DNA of 64,000 nucleotides from JBCFBK01 sp038562555. GTDB lineage: Bacteria; Bacteroidota; Bacteroidia; Bacteroidales; Prolixibacteraceae. The stretch spans positions 248,001-312,000 of the forward strand of contig JBCFBK010000001.1 in NCBI GenBank assembly GCA_038562555.1. The letters run 5' to 3'. Under the pieces are notes generated by a model that worked only from the letters and a program-made list of their open reading frames with translations, searched no databases and was not told the origin of the DNA. Every line of letters begins with the position of its first letter. Position 1 is the stretch's first letter. Positions 35,774-44,167 of the stretch are shown piece after piece. The position numbers were made by a program, and so were the translations under genes.

Positions 35774-36142
35774 ATGGCAAAATTGGACTTTTTAAATCAA
35801 TTGCAGGCTCTTGGCTATGTCGTTCATGAGCCTGCCCCTGATTTTCTTCGTTTTGAATTTGAAATACCAGTGGGCAAGTTTTATGGCCAATGGGTATCGA
35901 TAGCACTCCAGGTAAACGATAGCTTTCCTTTAAACCCACCTCCAGGGCCGCATTTAAAACCGCACCTTTTACCAATATCTGGCGGCGGTGGTACTCATCC
36001 TTATGGGGCGATACATACGAGCCCTTTGGGGAGCGAATGGCAGTATTGGAGTAGGCCTTTTACTAATCATTGGAATAATACAGACAAAACAGTCAAGACA
36101 TATCTTGCTCATATTAAAAACCTATTTGCGACGATATCATGA
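35774..36142 (+). CDS. E2-like (Prok-E2 family E) protein without cysteine
   Basis: A 122-residue E2/RWD-fold protein. The pattern of strands, a Pro-rich PLNPPPGPHLKP flap, the HPYGAIHTS turn and SEWQYWSRPFTNHW near the C-terminus look like the prokaryotic E2 group found with multi-ubiquitin genes. The protein has no cysteine at all, so it cannot carry a ubiquitin-like thioester; it may act as a scaffold or adaptor for the Ubl or E1. It overlaps the JAB-E1 gene by 4 bp (ATGA). Confidence 0.72.
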   Translation: MAKLDFLNQLQALGYVVHEPAPDFLRFEFEIPVGKFYGQWVSIALQVNDSFPLNPPPGPHLKPHLLPISGGGGTHPYGAIHTSPLGSEWQYWSRPFTNHWNNTDKTVKTYLAHIKNLFATIS

Positions 36143-37659
36143 GACGATTTAGTGTAGTTATAAGAGACGAGATTCACCAGCAGCTATTCTGTCATCTAAT
36201 CAGAGATGACAGTCAGGAGGATTTGTGCTTTGCAACTTATGTGCCTAGCACCGGTGCAGATCGCAGTACCGCTATTCTCTCTGAGGTAATATTGCCCGAA
36301 TACGGGGACAGGAACATACATAGGAATGTGGGCTTCCTCCCACAATATTTGGAAAAGGCCTTTAGAATTGCAGGTAAGCGAAAGGAGGGATTGGCTTTTT
36401 TGCACTCTCATCACGCCCCGGGTTGGCAAGATATGAGTGATGATGATGTGGCCGCGGAATCAAGGATCTCTTCTTCAGTTATGGCGGCAACAGGTTTACC
36501 GTTGGTAGGATTGACCATTGGTAATGATAATGCCTGGAGCGGGAGGTTTTGGTTAAAGAACAAAACCGAGGGACGAAAATATGACAGGTACTGGTGTGAA
36601 ACGGTACGAGTATTAGGTAAAAAACTTACAATTACTTACAACGATAAGGCACTACCACCTGTATTTGACTCTGTTAAGCAACTTCGTACTATTTCTGCTT
36701 GGGGTAGCAAAACTCAAGAAGACTTATCCCGCTTAAAAATTGGTATAATTGGTTTAGGAAGCGTCGGGAGCATTGCTGCCGAAATCCTTTCGAGAACCGG
36801 AATTTCTAATTTTATACTTATCGACTTTGACGCAGTTGAGGAGAAAAATTTGGACAGATTAACCAACGTTTTCAATGAAGACATTGGAAGGGCAAAAGTT
36901 CATGCGGTTGCTGATGCTATACGAAGGAGTGCTACATCACCTAACGTCAACATTGTCACTTGTGAGTACAGTGTTTGCGAAAAGAAGGGCTACGAAAAGG
37001 CTTTAAACTGTGATATACTCTTTAGTTGTGTCGATCGTCCATGGCCACGACAGGTTCTCAACTTTATTGCTTATGCCCACCTTATCCCTGTCATTGATGG
37101 AGGCATTTTAGTACGCACCAACAGAAGAAATACCAGTATTATTGGAGCCGATTGGAAGGCACAGACGGTTGGTTACAAAAGGCCATGTCTGGAATGCCTG
37201 GGACAGTATAAAACTGAAAACGCAGTTTTGGAGATGGACGGTAAGCTGGATGATCCAGAATATATAAAAGGTTTGGATAAATCGATTTTCTCCGATGCCC
37301 ACGAAAATGTGTTCGTTTTCAGCAGCCATTTAGCGTCGATGGAGGTATTGCAAATGCTTACGTTATTTATTGCTCCTTCTGGCATTCACGATGTTGGCCA
37401 GCAGATGCAACATTTCGTTACGGGAGCCCTAGATATAGACCGAGATAAAGCGTGTCACACTAATTGCTTTTTTCAGGGCGTTATAGGAACAGGAGATTTA
37501 TCTGGTGTTATTGTTTACGGTAAACATGATATTGCGGCTTCTGCTCGACGTTCAAGAGCTGCCTTCTCGAAAAATACTAAAATCCATAAACTTTTATTCC
37601 AGACGATATTCAGGCTATTTAATCGGATTAAAGAAATAGTTTTCGAATCTTTTGTGTGA
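36139..37659 (+). CDS. JAB deubiquitinase-like / E1 (ThiF) fusion
   Basis: A 506-residue fusion. Residues 1-150 form a JAB/MPN metalloprotease domain (LHSHHAPGWQDMSDDD: His89, His91, Ser100, Asp103). Residues about 185-450 form an E1-type adenylating domain (GLGSVGSIAAE nucleotide loop, LIDFDAVEEKNLDRL with Asp229/Asp231), with CLEC (350-353) and CHTNC (439-443) as a probable zinc site and a further C-terminal helix. The fusion pairs activation and removal of a Ubl in one chain. With the multi-ubiquitin and E2-like genes it makes a bacterial ubiquitin-like system; related Bil and CBASS type II sets act in phage defence. No CD-NTase is present. Confidence 0.88.
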   Translation: MRRFSVVIRDEIHQQLFCHLIRDDSQEDLCFATYVPSTGADRSTAILSEVILPEYGDRNIHRNVGFLPQYLEKAFRIAGKRKEGLAFLHSHHAPGWQDMSDDDVAAESRISSSVMAATGLPLVGLTIGNDNAWSGRFWLKNKTEGRKYDRYWCETVRVLGKKLTITYNDKALPPVFDSVKQLRTISAWGSKTQEDLSRLKIGIIGLGSVGSIAAEILSRTGISNFILIDFDAVEEKNLDRLTNVFNEDIGRAKVHAVADAIRRSATSPNVNIVTCEYSVCEKKGYEKALNCDILFSCVDRPWPRQVLNFIAYAHLIPVIDGGILVRTNRRNTSIIGADWKAQTVGYKRPCLECLGQYKTENAVLEMDGKLDDPEYIKGLDKSIFSDAHENVFVFSSHLASMEVLQMLTLFIAPSGIHDVGQQMQHFVTGALDIDRDKACHTNCFFQGVIGTGDLSGVIVYGKHDIAASARRSRAAFSKNTKIHKLLFQTIFRLFNRIKEIVFESFV

Positions 37660-37787
37660 AATCATTGCGGAATACTACATCTCATAATCTCTTTGATCTG
37701 AGATGAAGTGTCTCGAAGTCAATAAAAGTGGACGATTTTCTACAACATATCATGCACCGCAGTCCTGCTTTACATTGTAAATTTTAA

Positions 37788-37825
37788 TTGAAAAGTGTAC
37801 ACCCATTTTAATTGAAAAGTGTACA
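37788..37825 (+). repeat. IS21 left end: two direct copies of TTGAAAAGTGTACA
   Basis: Copies at 37788-37801 and 37812-37825, start-to-start distance 24 bp. They are the presumed IstA binding sites. The 128 bp before the element, after the JAB-E1 gene, contain no recognisable gene. Confidence 0.85.
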
Positions 37826-37848
37826 GGTAATCGGAGTAAAAGAGTCAA

Positions 37849-37967
37849 GGTTAGCCCTGCGAGAGAGCGCAGTGAAGGCTTGCCAAAACGGAGCGAACGA
37901 GCAGGGCTAACCTGCGCTCCAAAGCAGTAACTCTTTATGATTAACTTCCGGGTAGACCAACACCCGG
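37849..37967 (+). promoter_or_regulatory. Hairpin-rich leader of istA
   Basis: GGTTAGCCCTGC (37849-37860) and GCAGGGCTAACC (37901-37912) are perfect 12-bp inverted copies with a 40-base loop. A second small hairpin, CCGGGT (37948-37953) with ACCCGG (37962-37967), ends 4 bp before the istA ATG and would cover its ribosome-binding region. These folds could block read-through translation of transposase from outside promoters. Confidence 0.6.
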
Positions 37968-37971
37968 ACAA

Positions 37972-39507
37972 ATGATTACCTTAATGGTTAAAAACGAGAT
38001 TATTTCATTGCTGCGACAAGGGTGTAATGAATCGCAGGTTGCAAGGAAGAAGAAGTTTAGCCGGACAACGGTGCGCAAGTGGGCAAAGATCTACCATGCC
38101 GCTCTGGCACAAAGTAACGGGGATGGCGCCCTGGAAGACTTCCTTTGCGAGAAACCAAAGTACAACAGCTCCGGGAGACAAAAACGCAAACTAAACAGTT
38201 CCATGATGGAGTACATTGACAATTGTCTGAAGGATAATATCGTCAAGTTCAGAACCGGAAGGAAGAAACAGCAGATGCTGAACTCGGATATTTATGAACA
38301 ACTGGTAAAGCAGGGATACGACATTTCTTACACCACCGTGAGCAATTACGTCAAAGAAAGAAAGGCTCAGATCATCGGCCAGGGATCAAAAGAAGGTTTC
38401 ATCAAACAATGGTACATCCCCGGGGAAAACTGTGAGTTTGACTGGGGAGAGGTCAACATCTTCATCCGGGGAAAACTGCAACGGATTTATATGGCAGCGG
38501 CATCCCTGTGCAGCAATGGCCGGTGGGGATCGCTTTATTTCCGGCAGGATACACTCTCGTTCATGGAGTCTCACGTGGCCGCCTTCAGGTATTTTGGCGG
38601 CATCCCCGGTACGATGGTATATGACAACATGCGCGTGGCCATTAAACAGTTTACCGGCAATGAGAAGAAACCCACCGATGCGCTGGTGCGCATGTCGGCC
38701 TTCTATGGGTTTAATTTCCGCTTTTGCAACATTGCAAGCGGCAACGAGAAAGGCCATGTGGAACGATCAGTGGAGGTGCTTCGACGAAAAGCTTTCAGCA
38801 TCCGTGACCGCTTTGAATCCCTTGATCAGGCGAACCAGTACCTGCTTGAGGTTTGCAGTGAACTCAACGCCGATGAGCACATCAGGGACTCATTTGTCCT
38901 GGAAAAGAACAGCCTGGCACCGCTCGCAAGCGATATGGCCTGTTTCGAAGCCAGGGAACTCAAGGTTGACAAGCTTTCCACCTTTTGCCTGAATAACTCG
39001 CATTATTCGGTGCCGGGCAGGTATATCAGGAAGACCGCGTGGGTTAAAATGTTCAGCAGCCATGTTCTGGCATACGACACCACCGGGAATCAAAAGGTCC
39101 TGATTGCCCGCCATGAGCGTTCCTACCAACCCAGATGGATCCTTGACCTCACGCATTATCTTGACATCCTAAAGGTCAAACCTGGAGCATTAGCTCAGTC
39201 GGTGGCCTTACAGCAGGCTCCGGAGAATATCCGCAACCTTTTTGGCAGGCACTTCTCAGGGAAGGAACGTTCATTTGTCGAATTGCTCATTTATGCAGCA
39301 GAGCGGAACACTTCTTACGATGAACTCTGCCGGGCAGCGGTTACAGCCGAAAGAAAAGGTGTAAAAGAGGTCACGCAAAGCCATATTAAGGTGATCCTCG
39401 AAAACACAGACCAGGATACCATCCAGCCTGTCCGCTCAACCGACATCACCAGGTTTGCACAGGATAACCTCAAAGAATTGTCTCAACTTTTAACTACTCC
39501 TTTATGA
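37972..39507 (+). CDS. istA: IS21 family transposase IstA
   Basis: A 511-residue DDE transposase. The N-terminal helix-turn-helix (ISLLRQGCNESQVARKKKFS, then RTTVRKWAK) binds the ends. The RNase H-like core carries the acidic residues around CEFDWGEVNIFI, MVYDNMRVAI and EKGHVERSVEVLRRK, consistent with D-D-E. The C-terminal part resembles a beta-barrel found in IS21 transposases (HYSVPGRYI). istB overlaps its stop by 4 bp. A second ATG 12 bp later is also possible. Confidence 0.95.
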   Translation: MITLMVKNEIISLLRQGCNESQVARKKKFSRTTVRKWAKIYHAALAQSNGDGALEDFLCEKPKYNSSGRQKRKLNSSMMEYIDNCLKDNIVKFRTGRKKQQMLNSDIYEQLVKQGYDISYTTVSNYVKERKAQIIGQGSKEGFIKQWYIPGENCEFDWGEVNIFIRGKLQRIYMAAASLCSNGRWGSLYFRQDTLSFMESHVAAFRYFGGIPGTMVYDNMRVAIKQFTGNEKKPTDALVRMSAFYGFNFRFCNIASGNEKGHVERSVEVLRRKAFSIRDRFESLDQANQYLLEVCSELNADEHIRDSFVLEKNSLAPLASDMACFEARELKVDKLSTFCLNNSHYSVPGRYIRKTAWVKMFSSHVLAYDTTGNQKVLIARHERSYQPRWILDLTHYLDILKVKPGALAQSVALQQAPENIRNLFGRHFSGKERSFVELLIYAAERNTSYDELCRAAVTAERKGVKEVTQSHIKVILENTDQDTIQPVRSTDITRFAQDNLKELSQLLTTPL

Positions 39508-40310
39508 ATACAAATACAGAACAAATCATACCCGGAAAAGACCAGCTGTCAGCCTGTTTGAAAAGCCTGAAGTTGTCGGGGATCCATTCATCGCTGCATC
39601 TTACAACCCAAACAGCTATCCGGGAAAGCTGGCCGTATGACCGTTTTCTGTTTGCCCTGCTCCAGTCAGAGAAGCAGCTTCGGGAAGAAAACCACCGCAA
39701 GGCACAGGTTCGAAAAGCCGGCTTCCCGCAGTACAAATACCTGGAAGATCTGGACCGCAAGGAGCTGCCCCAGGATCTTGCCCTCATACTGCCCGAACTT
39801 GAATCGCTGGAGTTCATTAAAAACGCCCAGAATGTCGTTTTAGCCGGAAATCCGGGAACAGGTAAAACCCACATCGCCATCGGGCTGGGGATAAAGGCTT
39901 GCCTGCAGGGGCATTCCGTATTGTTCACTTCCGTTCCTCATTTGCTCACCCAAATCAGGGAATGCCAGTTCGAAAAAAAGCTTCATAAACTGGAATTGCA
40001 GTTCGAAAAGTACGACCTGGTCATATGCGACGAGTTCGGGTACATCTCTTTCAATAAGGAAGGCGCTGAAGCTCTTTTTAATCACATCTCACTGCGGGCA
40101 GGGCGCAAAGCAACTATTATCACGACAAACCTTTCCTTTGACAGGTGGAATGAGATTTTTGCCGATCCCATCCTGGCTTCGGCCATGGTAGACAGACTTA
40201 CCCATAAAGCTTATTTGGTTAATACCAACGGAACATCTTACAGACTTAAAGAAACTCAAAAATGGATGAAAAAAAAAGCTGAACCTGATGAAAAAACAAA
40301 CAAAAGTTAG
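39504..40310 (+). CDS. istB: IS21 helper ATPase IstB
   Basis: A 268-residue AAA+ ATPase that loads or activates IstA at the target. Walker A is GNPGTGKTHIAIGLG, Walker B is LVICDEFGYI, and ITTNLSFDRWNEIF carries the sensor-1-type Asn of the DnaC/IstB group. The N-terminal helical part recruits IstA. It begins in the ATGA overlap with istA and ends 21 bp before the inner right-end repeat. Confidence 0.96.
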   Translation: MNTNTEQIIPGKDQLSACLKSLKLSGIHSSLHLTTQTAIRESWPYDRFLFALLQSEKQLREENHRKAQVRKAGFPQYKYLEDLDRKELPQDLALILPELESLEFIKNAQNVVLAGNPGTGKTHIAIGLGIKACLQGHSVLFTSVPHLLTQIRECQFEKKLHKLELQFEKYDLVICDEFGYISFNKEGAEALFNHISLRAGRKATIITTNLSFDRWNEIFADPILASAMVDRLTHKAYLVNTNGTSYRLKETQKWMKKKAEPDEKTNKS

Positions 40311-40331
40311 CTACTTTTAATCCGGACCACC

Positions 40332-40368
40332 TGTACACTTTTCAGTTAAAAAACTGTACACTTTTCAA
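40332..40368 (-). repeat. IS21 right end: two inverted copies of the terminal motif
   Basis: Inverted copies at 40332-40345 (one-base variant) and 40355-40368, start-to-start distance 23 bp, mirror the left end. Confidence 0.85.
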
Positions 40369-40405
40369 CTGTTATTATTCTGATCTGGATGGCTCATCAA
40401 ACTTT

Positions 40406-40507
40406 TTACAAAGCTTCAATTGAAATCTCATTCGAGAAGATTTTCTCCAGTTTATTCTCTTCAGGTTTCATCCAACGAATTCCCTTTCTGATTCGGTGAA
40501 CCTGCAT
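40406..40507 (-). pseudogene. 33-codon remnant between IS21 and the restriction enzyme gene
   Basis: A minus-strand frame reading MQVHRIRKGIRWMKPEE and then a charged helix-like tail, ending in TAA. Upstream in frame it is closed by a stop about 33 bp before the ATG. The amphipathic, lysine-rich content looks protein-like, perhaps the C-terminal scrap of a gene broken by the insertion events, but I do not recognise the family. The rest of the 40369-40598 gap shows nothing else. Confidence 0.25.
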
Positions 40508-40598
40508 GGCACATTCAAATGTACCTTACGCAAACTCGTTATAACAGTAAGAATTCCACTTCAATTTATGAATCCGATAAATACCATAAGAGAAATTT

Positions 40599-41534
40599 TC
40601 ACCTTGGCCCCAGAAATCTATCTCCGTTAAAATGAATCATATGCTCAGGAAATTTCATGATCCACACTTCTGTTTCCCATGCTATTTCGTTGGTATGCTT
40701 TTTAAAATCAGAAAAATCCGGGAATGCGGAAACATATATCTTTCCAGCCTTACAGTTACTGAGAAATTCTTCAAGTTCAACAATCCTTTTAGGAGACATC
40801 GGACCATGAGACGTTACTGCTTCAATCAGGTACAGCCAATTTTTGAGTTCATCGAATATGACTACATCCGGGAGCTTACTGTGCTCATTTATAGGAATCC
40901 CGATACTCTCAAGCTTAACTCTGTCAATGTGCAAGATTTTATTTTCGGTATCTCCCAAATAAAGAAGGATAGCGCCCGGAGCAAATCTCGACGCAAATTC
41001 TTCGACAATAGCTGCCTGAACTTGATTATGCTTGCCGGGAGATAGGTGTAAAACCTGTCCAGTGGCTAATTTTACAGGAACTCGGGCCAACTGTCTTTCT
41101 CTTTTATAAATAGTAATGAGCTGACCAGCTGCTTCATTAAATTCTGAAACAGCTTTCTTCCACCGGGCAGTCCCGTATCTTTTTACCGTTTTCAGCGCCA
41201 GTTGCGAAATTGCATAATGTGCTCTTGGACTGTTAACAGGCAAGTCAGGGACATCAGGATTATAATCAGCTATTCCAGCCTGAACAAATTGATGTAAAAC
41301 CTGCCTCCTAACAGTCTCTCTTGTATTGGGTGCATATACCCTATGATAGTTGTCGGCAATAAACGACATAATCCCTTTTGTAACGCCATGACTCTGTCGG
41401 TAGGCTTTTGACCAGTTATCGCCTTCTTTTATGTTACATAACGCGAGGAGTGTATAGCCGGACATTTCATTTTTTTGTGCGTCAGGCAATCCTAACTCTT
41501 TTAAGATCGCTTGTGCTTCTTCTAATTTCGACAT
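40599..41534 (-). CDS. BsuBI/PstI family type II restriction endonuclease
   Basis: A 311-residue nuclease. The N-terminal half is helical and winged-helix-like (SYGTARWKK-type contacts; ETVRRQVLHQFVQAGIADYN). The C-terminal half carries the PD-(D/E)xK-like core seen in BsuBI/PstI enzymes: KLPDVVIFDE, YLIEAVTSHGPMSPKRI and KIYVSAFPDF. BsuBI and PstI recognise CTGCAG, but the site of this enzyme cannot be read from sequence. It follows the methyltransferase with a 53-bp overlap counted to the ATG at 41534. Confidence 0.9.
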   Translation of the reverse strand: MSKLEEAQAILKELGLPDAQKNEMSGYTLLALCNIKEGDNWSKAYRQSHGVTKGIMSFIADNYHRVYAPNTRETVRRQVLHQFVQAGIADYNPDVPDLPVNSPRAHYAISQLALKTVKRYGTARWKKAVSEFNEAAGQLITIYKRERQLARVPVKLATGQVLHLSPGKHNQVQAAIVEEFASRFAPGAILLYLGDTENKILHIDRVKLESIGIPINEHSKLPDVVIFDELKNWLYLIEAVTSHGPMSPKRIVELEEFLSNCKAGKIYVSAFPDFSDFKKHTNEIAWETEVWIMKFPEHMIHFNGDRFLGPR

Positions 41535-43080
41535 CAGTTTTCTCTAATAAAACTTCATTAATAATTTTATCGATATTCTGCTTTTGTGGAGATGAAATTG
41601 CCTTTACAATGCTGCCAATCAAAATAATCTTCTCCAACGGAGGCATTTTTATTTGTTTCAGTTCCGAAGCCCCGACCTGAGTATTCCCGTTGAAGGTTCT
41701 GAAGTAGGTATCAAACAAGCTACTGCTAAACAACGCAGAAACACCCCAAACTTCATCTTCGGAGAGTTCGCCATTTGGACGATGAATATAATTGACGTGA
41801 TTTTCAATTCCCAGCATTTCTATTTGAAAAGCTGACGAAAAATAAGGACAACATACCAATCTACTTTTATCGTCTTTAGAACTAAAGCGTCTTAATAAGA
41901 CATAGTTCTTATTTTTTAACAAAAGTCTCCGTGAATTTTCAGAATTAATAATGAAGCCCGGTTTATTTGCCTTTGTTAAAGGATATACAAACTCCATTTC
42001 TTTTATATTGTGCAGCCATAGTAATGGAGACAGCGATTCGTTTAACGGACCATCTGAATTTAAAAACTCCGTACTCCGAAACGCGACCACCGGACCGGTA
42101 GAAATTTGTATATTATAATTACTTAAGGTATTCTTCCATCTTTTGAATACGTTAATGGTAGAAGCTTCGTTATGATTGGAAGGAATAAATAGCGTCTTAT
42201 CTTTTGAACTAATATCAATTAATTCCTCTGTCTTAAATAATGAAACCGTGGGATTGCTTAATCCGCGATCACTTTCAGACGAAGTTATCCTAATCTCTGG
42301 ATTAACTCCCTTATTTGCACGTAGAATAATATTCTCTTGGAGAACATTATCGTTTTTAAACATTTTATTGCGCGATTCAAAAATATGTATGTCTGAAATA
42401 CTGACTGCATTAAAAAAAGACTGTCTAAACGCCTTAAAATAATTACCTGCTGCAAAACTTCTCGGAGTAATAAAAATCAATTCACCATTGTGTTTCAGAA
42501 GCTTTGCCGACAAACCCATAAAAATGGAGTAAATATTGGGTTGTCCATATACCAGTTCTTTGGCTATACCAGCTCTGGTATCGGCCTTTTGAATTTTAAA
42601 ATACGGTGGGTTTGAGATGATGTAGTCGAAATTGTCGTGACTTGTTAAGTCAAATAAAGAATTCTTTGTGAATACCGCGGCATTGTCAATTATAAAATCA
42701 TTCTCTTTAAAAATAATGTTTACGACGATCCCTTTATCGTGAAGCCATTCCTGCAAAAAAAAGACAACTTTTTTAGTTTCTTTCAGTAAGTTCGTGTCTG
42801 TTTCATAAAGCGTTAGATCAATTTGTTCAATATTGATCTTCGATACCAATTTTTCAATTAACGAACAACTCAAAATCGCAGTTCCGCAACCGGGGTCAAG
42901 AATTGATATTTTTGAAGATTTCGGAACAGCCAAATCTCCCATAAAATCAGAAATTTGCTTCGGAGTAAAGAATTGTCCACAGTCTTTTTTATGCTTCTCT
43001 GAAGTAGAAATAGCATATTGACGTCCTGTAAACTCAGCGAATTCAGAGGGAAATTTATATTTTTCTTTTAATTCTATCAT
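41482..43080 (-). CDS. N6-adenine DNA methyltransferase of the BsuBI/PstI-type RM pair
   Basis: A 532-residue class I methyltransferase. The SAM-binding motif is ILDPGCGTAIL; the catalytic motif is NPPYFKI, typical of N6-adenine (and Eco57I/PstI-type gamma) enzymes; the C-terminal half (about 280-530) is the target-recognition region with GNTQVGASELKQIKMPP near its end. It protects the site cut by the partner nuclease. I use the ATG at 43080; a GTG at 43095 would add five residues. The pair is strongly AT-rich compared with the tra genes, a sign of separate acquisition. Confidence 0.92.
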   Translation of the reverse strand: MIELKEKYKFPSEFAEFTGRQYAISTSEKHKKDCGQFFTPKQISDFMGDLAVPKSSKISILDPGCGTAILSCSLIEKLVSKINIEQIDLTLYETDTNLLKETKKVVFFLQEWLHDKGIVVNIIFKENDFIIDNAAVFTKNSLFDLTSHDNFDYIISNPPYFKIQKADTRAGIAKELVYGQPNIYSIFMGLSAKLLKHNGELIFITPRSFAAGNYFKAFRQSFFNAVSISDIHIFESRNKMFKNDNVLQENIILRANKGVNPEIRITSSESDRGLSNPTVSLFKTEELIDISSKDKTLFIPSNHNEASTINVFKRWKNTLSNYNIQISTGPVVAFRSTEFLNSDGPLNESLSPLLWLHNIKEMEFVYPLTKANKPGFIINSENSRRLLLKNKNYVLLRRFSSKDDKSRLVCCPYFSSAFQIEMLGIENHVNYIHRPNGELSEDEVWGVSALFSSSLFDTYFRTFNGNTQVGASELKQIKMPPLEKIILIGSIVKAISSPQKQNIDKIINEVLLEKTDVEIRRSTSDLKRVRIA

Positions 43081-43095
43081 TACACAAAAGTACAC

Positions 43096-43317
43096 AATCC
43101 TGCCGGAGTGGGCAAAAAATTTGTAGTAGATGTTGACAGATGGAGTCAGCGTAAATGGCTCTATTTTTCTATGATGATTTCTTCAAAAACCTTATTAAGT
43201 TCTTCTTTTCTGCTTATAGGAAATAATGAAGTAGGAAAACTTTAATTAATTTTTCTTCGTTGATGAAGTAAATCTCGTAAAGATTTAGTAAATTAGAAAC
43301 CAAAGAAAAGCCTTAAG
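43096..43317. other. AT-rich gap upstream of the methyltransferase; no gene recognised
   Basis: 222 bp between the methyltransferase start and the small plus-strand ORF at 43318. It should hold the RM promoter. TTGATGAAGTAAATCTCG and a run of A/T are present, but no clear -33/-7 pair can be defended. A further 142-bp gap (43486-43627) after the small ORF is also empty. Confidence 0.4.
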
Positions 43318-43485
43318 ATGAAGTATTTGATAGCGCTCGGAATTATTTCCATAATTTCATTCGTGGAGATCATGACAGCCATGGGGACGCACACTTTTAA
43401 AGGCTACATAATCGCCATGGCTGTTTGGGGATGGTTTATCTGGTGGGTACTTCGGGACGTTAACCGGCCCCGATCACGATGGTAA
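43318..43485 (+). CDS. Small (55 aa) membrane protein
   Basis: A short plus-strand gene, the only plus-strand reading frame I support inside the transfer region. It reads MKYLIALGIISIISFVEIMT, a short GTHTFKG turn, and then a second hydrophobic segment IIAMAVWGWFIWWVL ending in a basic tail (RDVNRPRSRW). Two membrane spans with a positive C-terminus look like a real small membrane protein. The AAGATG start has only a weak upstream AAGAAAAG. Function unknown. Confidence 0.5.
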   Translation: MKYLIALGIISIISFVEIMTAMGTHTFKGYIIAMAVWGWFIWWVLRDVNRPRSRW

Positions 43486-43627
43486 ACTGGTGGGTTTTAT
43501 TCTTCTTTTTCAGCAGGCATAACGCAAGGAGTAGAATAATATTAGAAGGAATTCTGCTGTACAGGTCGGACACCGGCTTCGTACAACAGATTTTTTTCTT
43601 CAATCGTAAAGAATGTGATCGGCCATC

Positions 43628-44149
43628 CTAATCAACAATAACATGATCCGGATCTGATACGACTATTGGAATCGTAAAACTGTTCGTTGTTTTACCCTCT
43701 GTTGCAATAACCTGATGGGTTTGTGCCAATACATCATCCACAAAAAGCTGGATGTTTGCAGTCAGGGAAGCCGTCTGTGCTTCTGTATCCTCTTTCAACT
43801 GATAGTCACCTGATAAGGTAAGTGAGGCCACCTTTTTCGAAGTGATAAGCGTTTTGGTGTGGCCATCCAAGGGGCGATATTCCTCCTGATTCAACCATAC
43901 CGCAACATCGGCCTCTTCGTCGGGATGTGAAATTTCGTCCCACTCTGCCCCTGTTACCGTCAGTGAGGAGATATTTTCCGAAGTGACCTGGACGCCCAGC
44001 AATTCTTCAAACTCCGCATAATCTCCGGAATAAGTAATGACCACTTTTACCACCGCTTCTCTGACCTCCGGATCATCATTGGAGCATGAAAACAAGCCTG
44101 TTAGGATCGAGAACAGGAGTACGGTTCTAAAATACTTTTGGAGTTTCAT
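43628..44149 (-). CDS. Lipoprotein of unknown function
   Basis: A 173-residue protein with a lipoprotein signal (lipobox LFSC, then SNDD) and a beta-rich body with two similar-looking halves (VKVVITYSGDYAEFEELLGV; SLTLSGDYQLKEDTEAQTAS). The acidic residues after the lipidated Cys suit surface export in Bacteroidota. It is at the downstream end of the minus-strand transfer operon, 18 bp after the PH-domain gene. No family recognised; it may be cargo or an exclusion-type surface protein. Confidence 0.6.
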   Translation of the reverse strand: MKLQKYFRTVLLFSILTGLFSCSNDDPEVREAVVKVVITYSGDYAEFEELLGVQVTSENISSLTVTGAEWDEISHPDEEADVAVWLNQEEYRPLDGHTKTLITSKKVASLTLSGDYQLKEDTEAQTASLTANIQLFVDDVLAQTHQVIATEGKTTNSFTIPIVVSDPDHVIVD

Positions 44150-44167
44150 ATCCTGTGAATTATGTGA

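Larger units (their letters stand above)
37788..40368 (+). mobile_element. IS21 family insertion sequence
   Basis: About 2.58 kb carrying istA and istB between inverted ends. Each end has two copies of TTGAAAAGTGTACA or a one-base variant: left at 37788 and 37812, right (inverted) at 40332 and 40355. Multiple terminal transposase-binding repeats are typical of IS21. I could not find a convincing 4-8 bp target duplication, so the exact outer base is uncertain by a few positions. It separates the ubiquitin-like cassette from the restriction-modification genes and looks intact. Confidence 0.9.

Noticed and set aside
35214..37659. CBASS type II interpretation of the ubiquitin-like cassette
   Set aside because: No CD-NTase or effector typical of CBASS is nearby. 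The multi-ubiquitin gene and the JAB-E1 fusion point to a different ubiquitin-like class.
37750..37971. 73-codon minus-strand frame in the IS21 left end
   Set aside because: It lies across the terminal repeats and hairpins of the IS and has no protein-like pattern.
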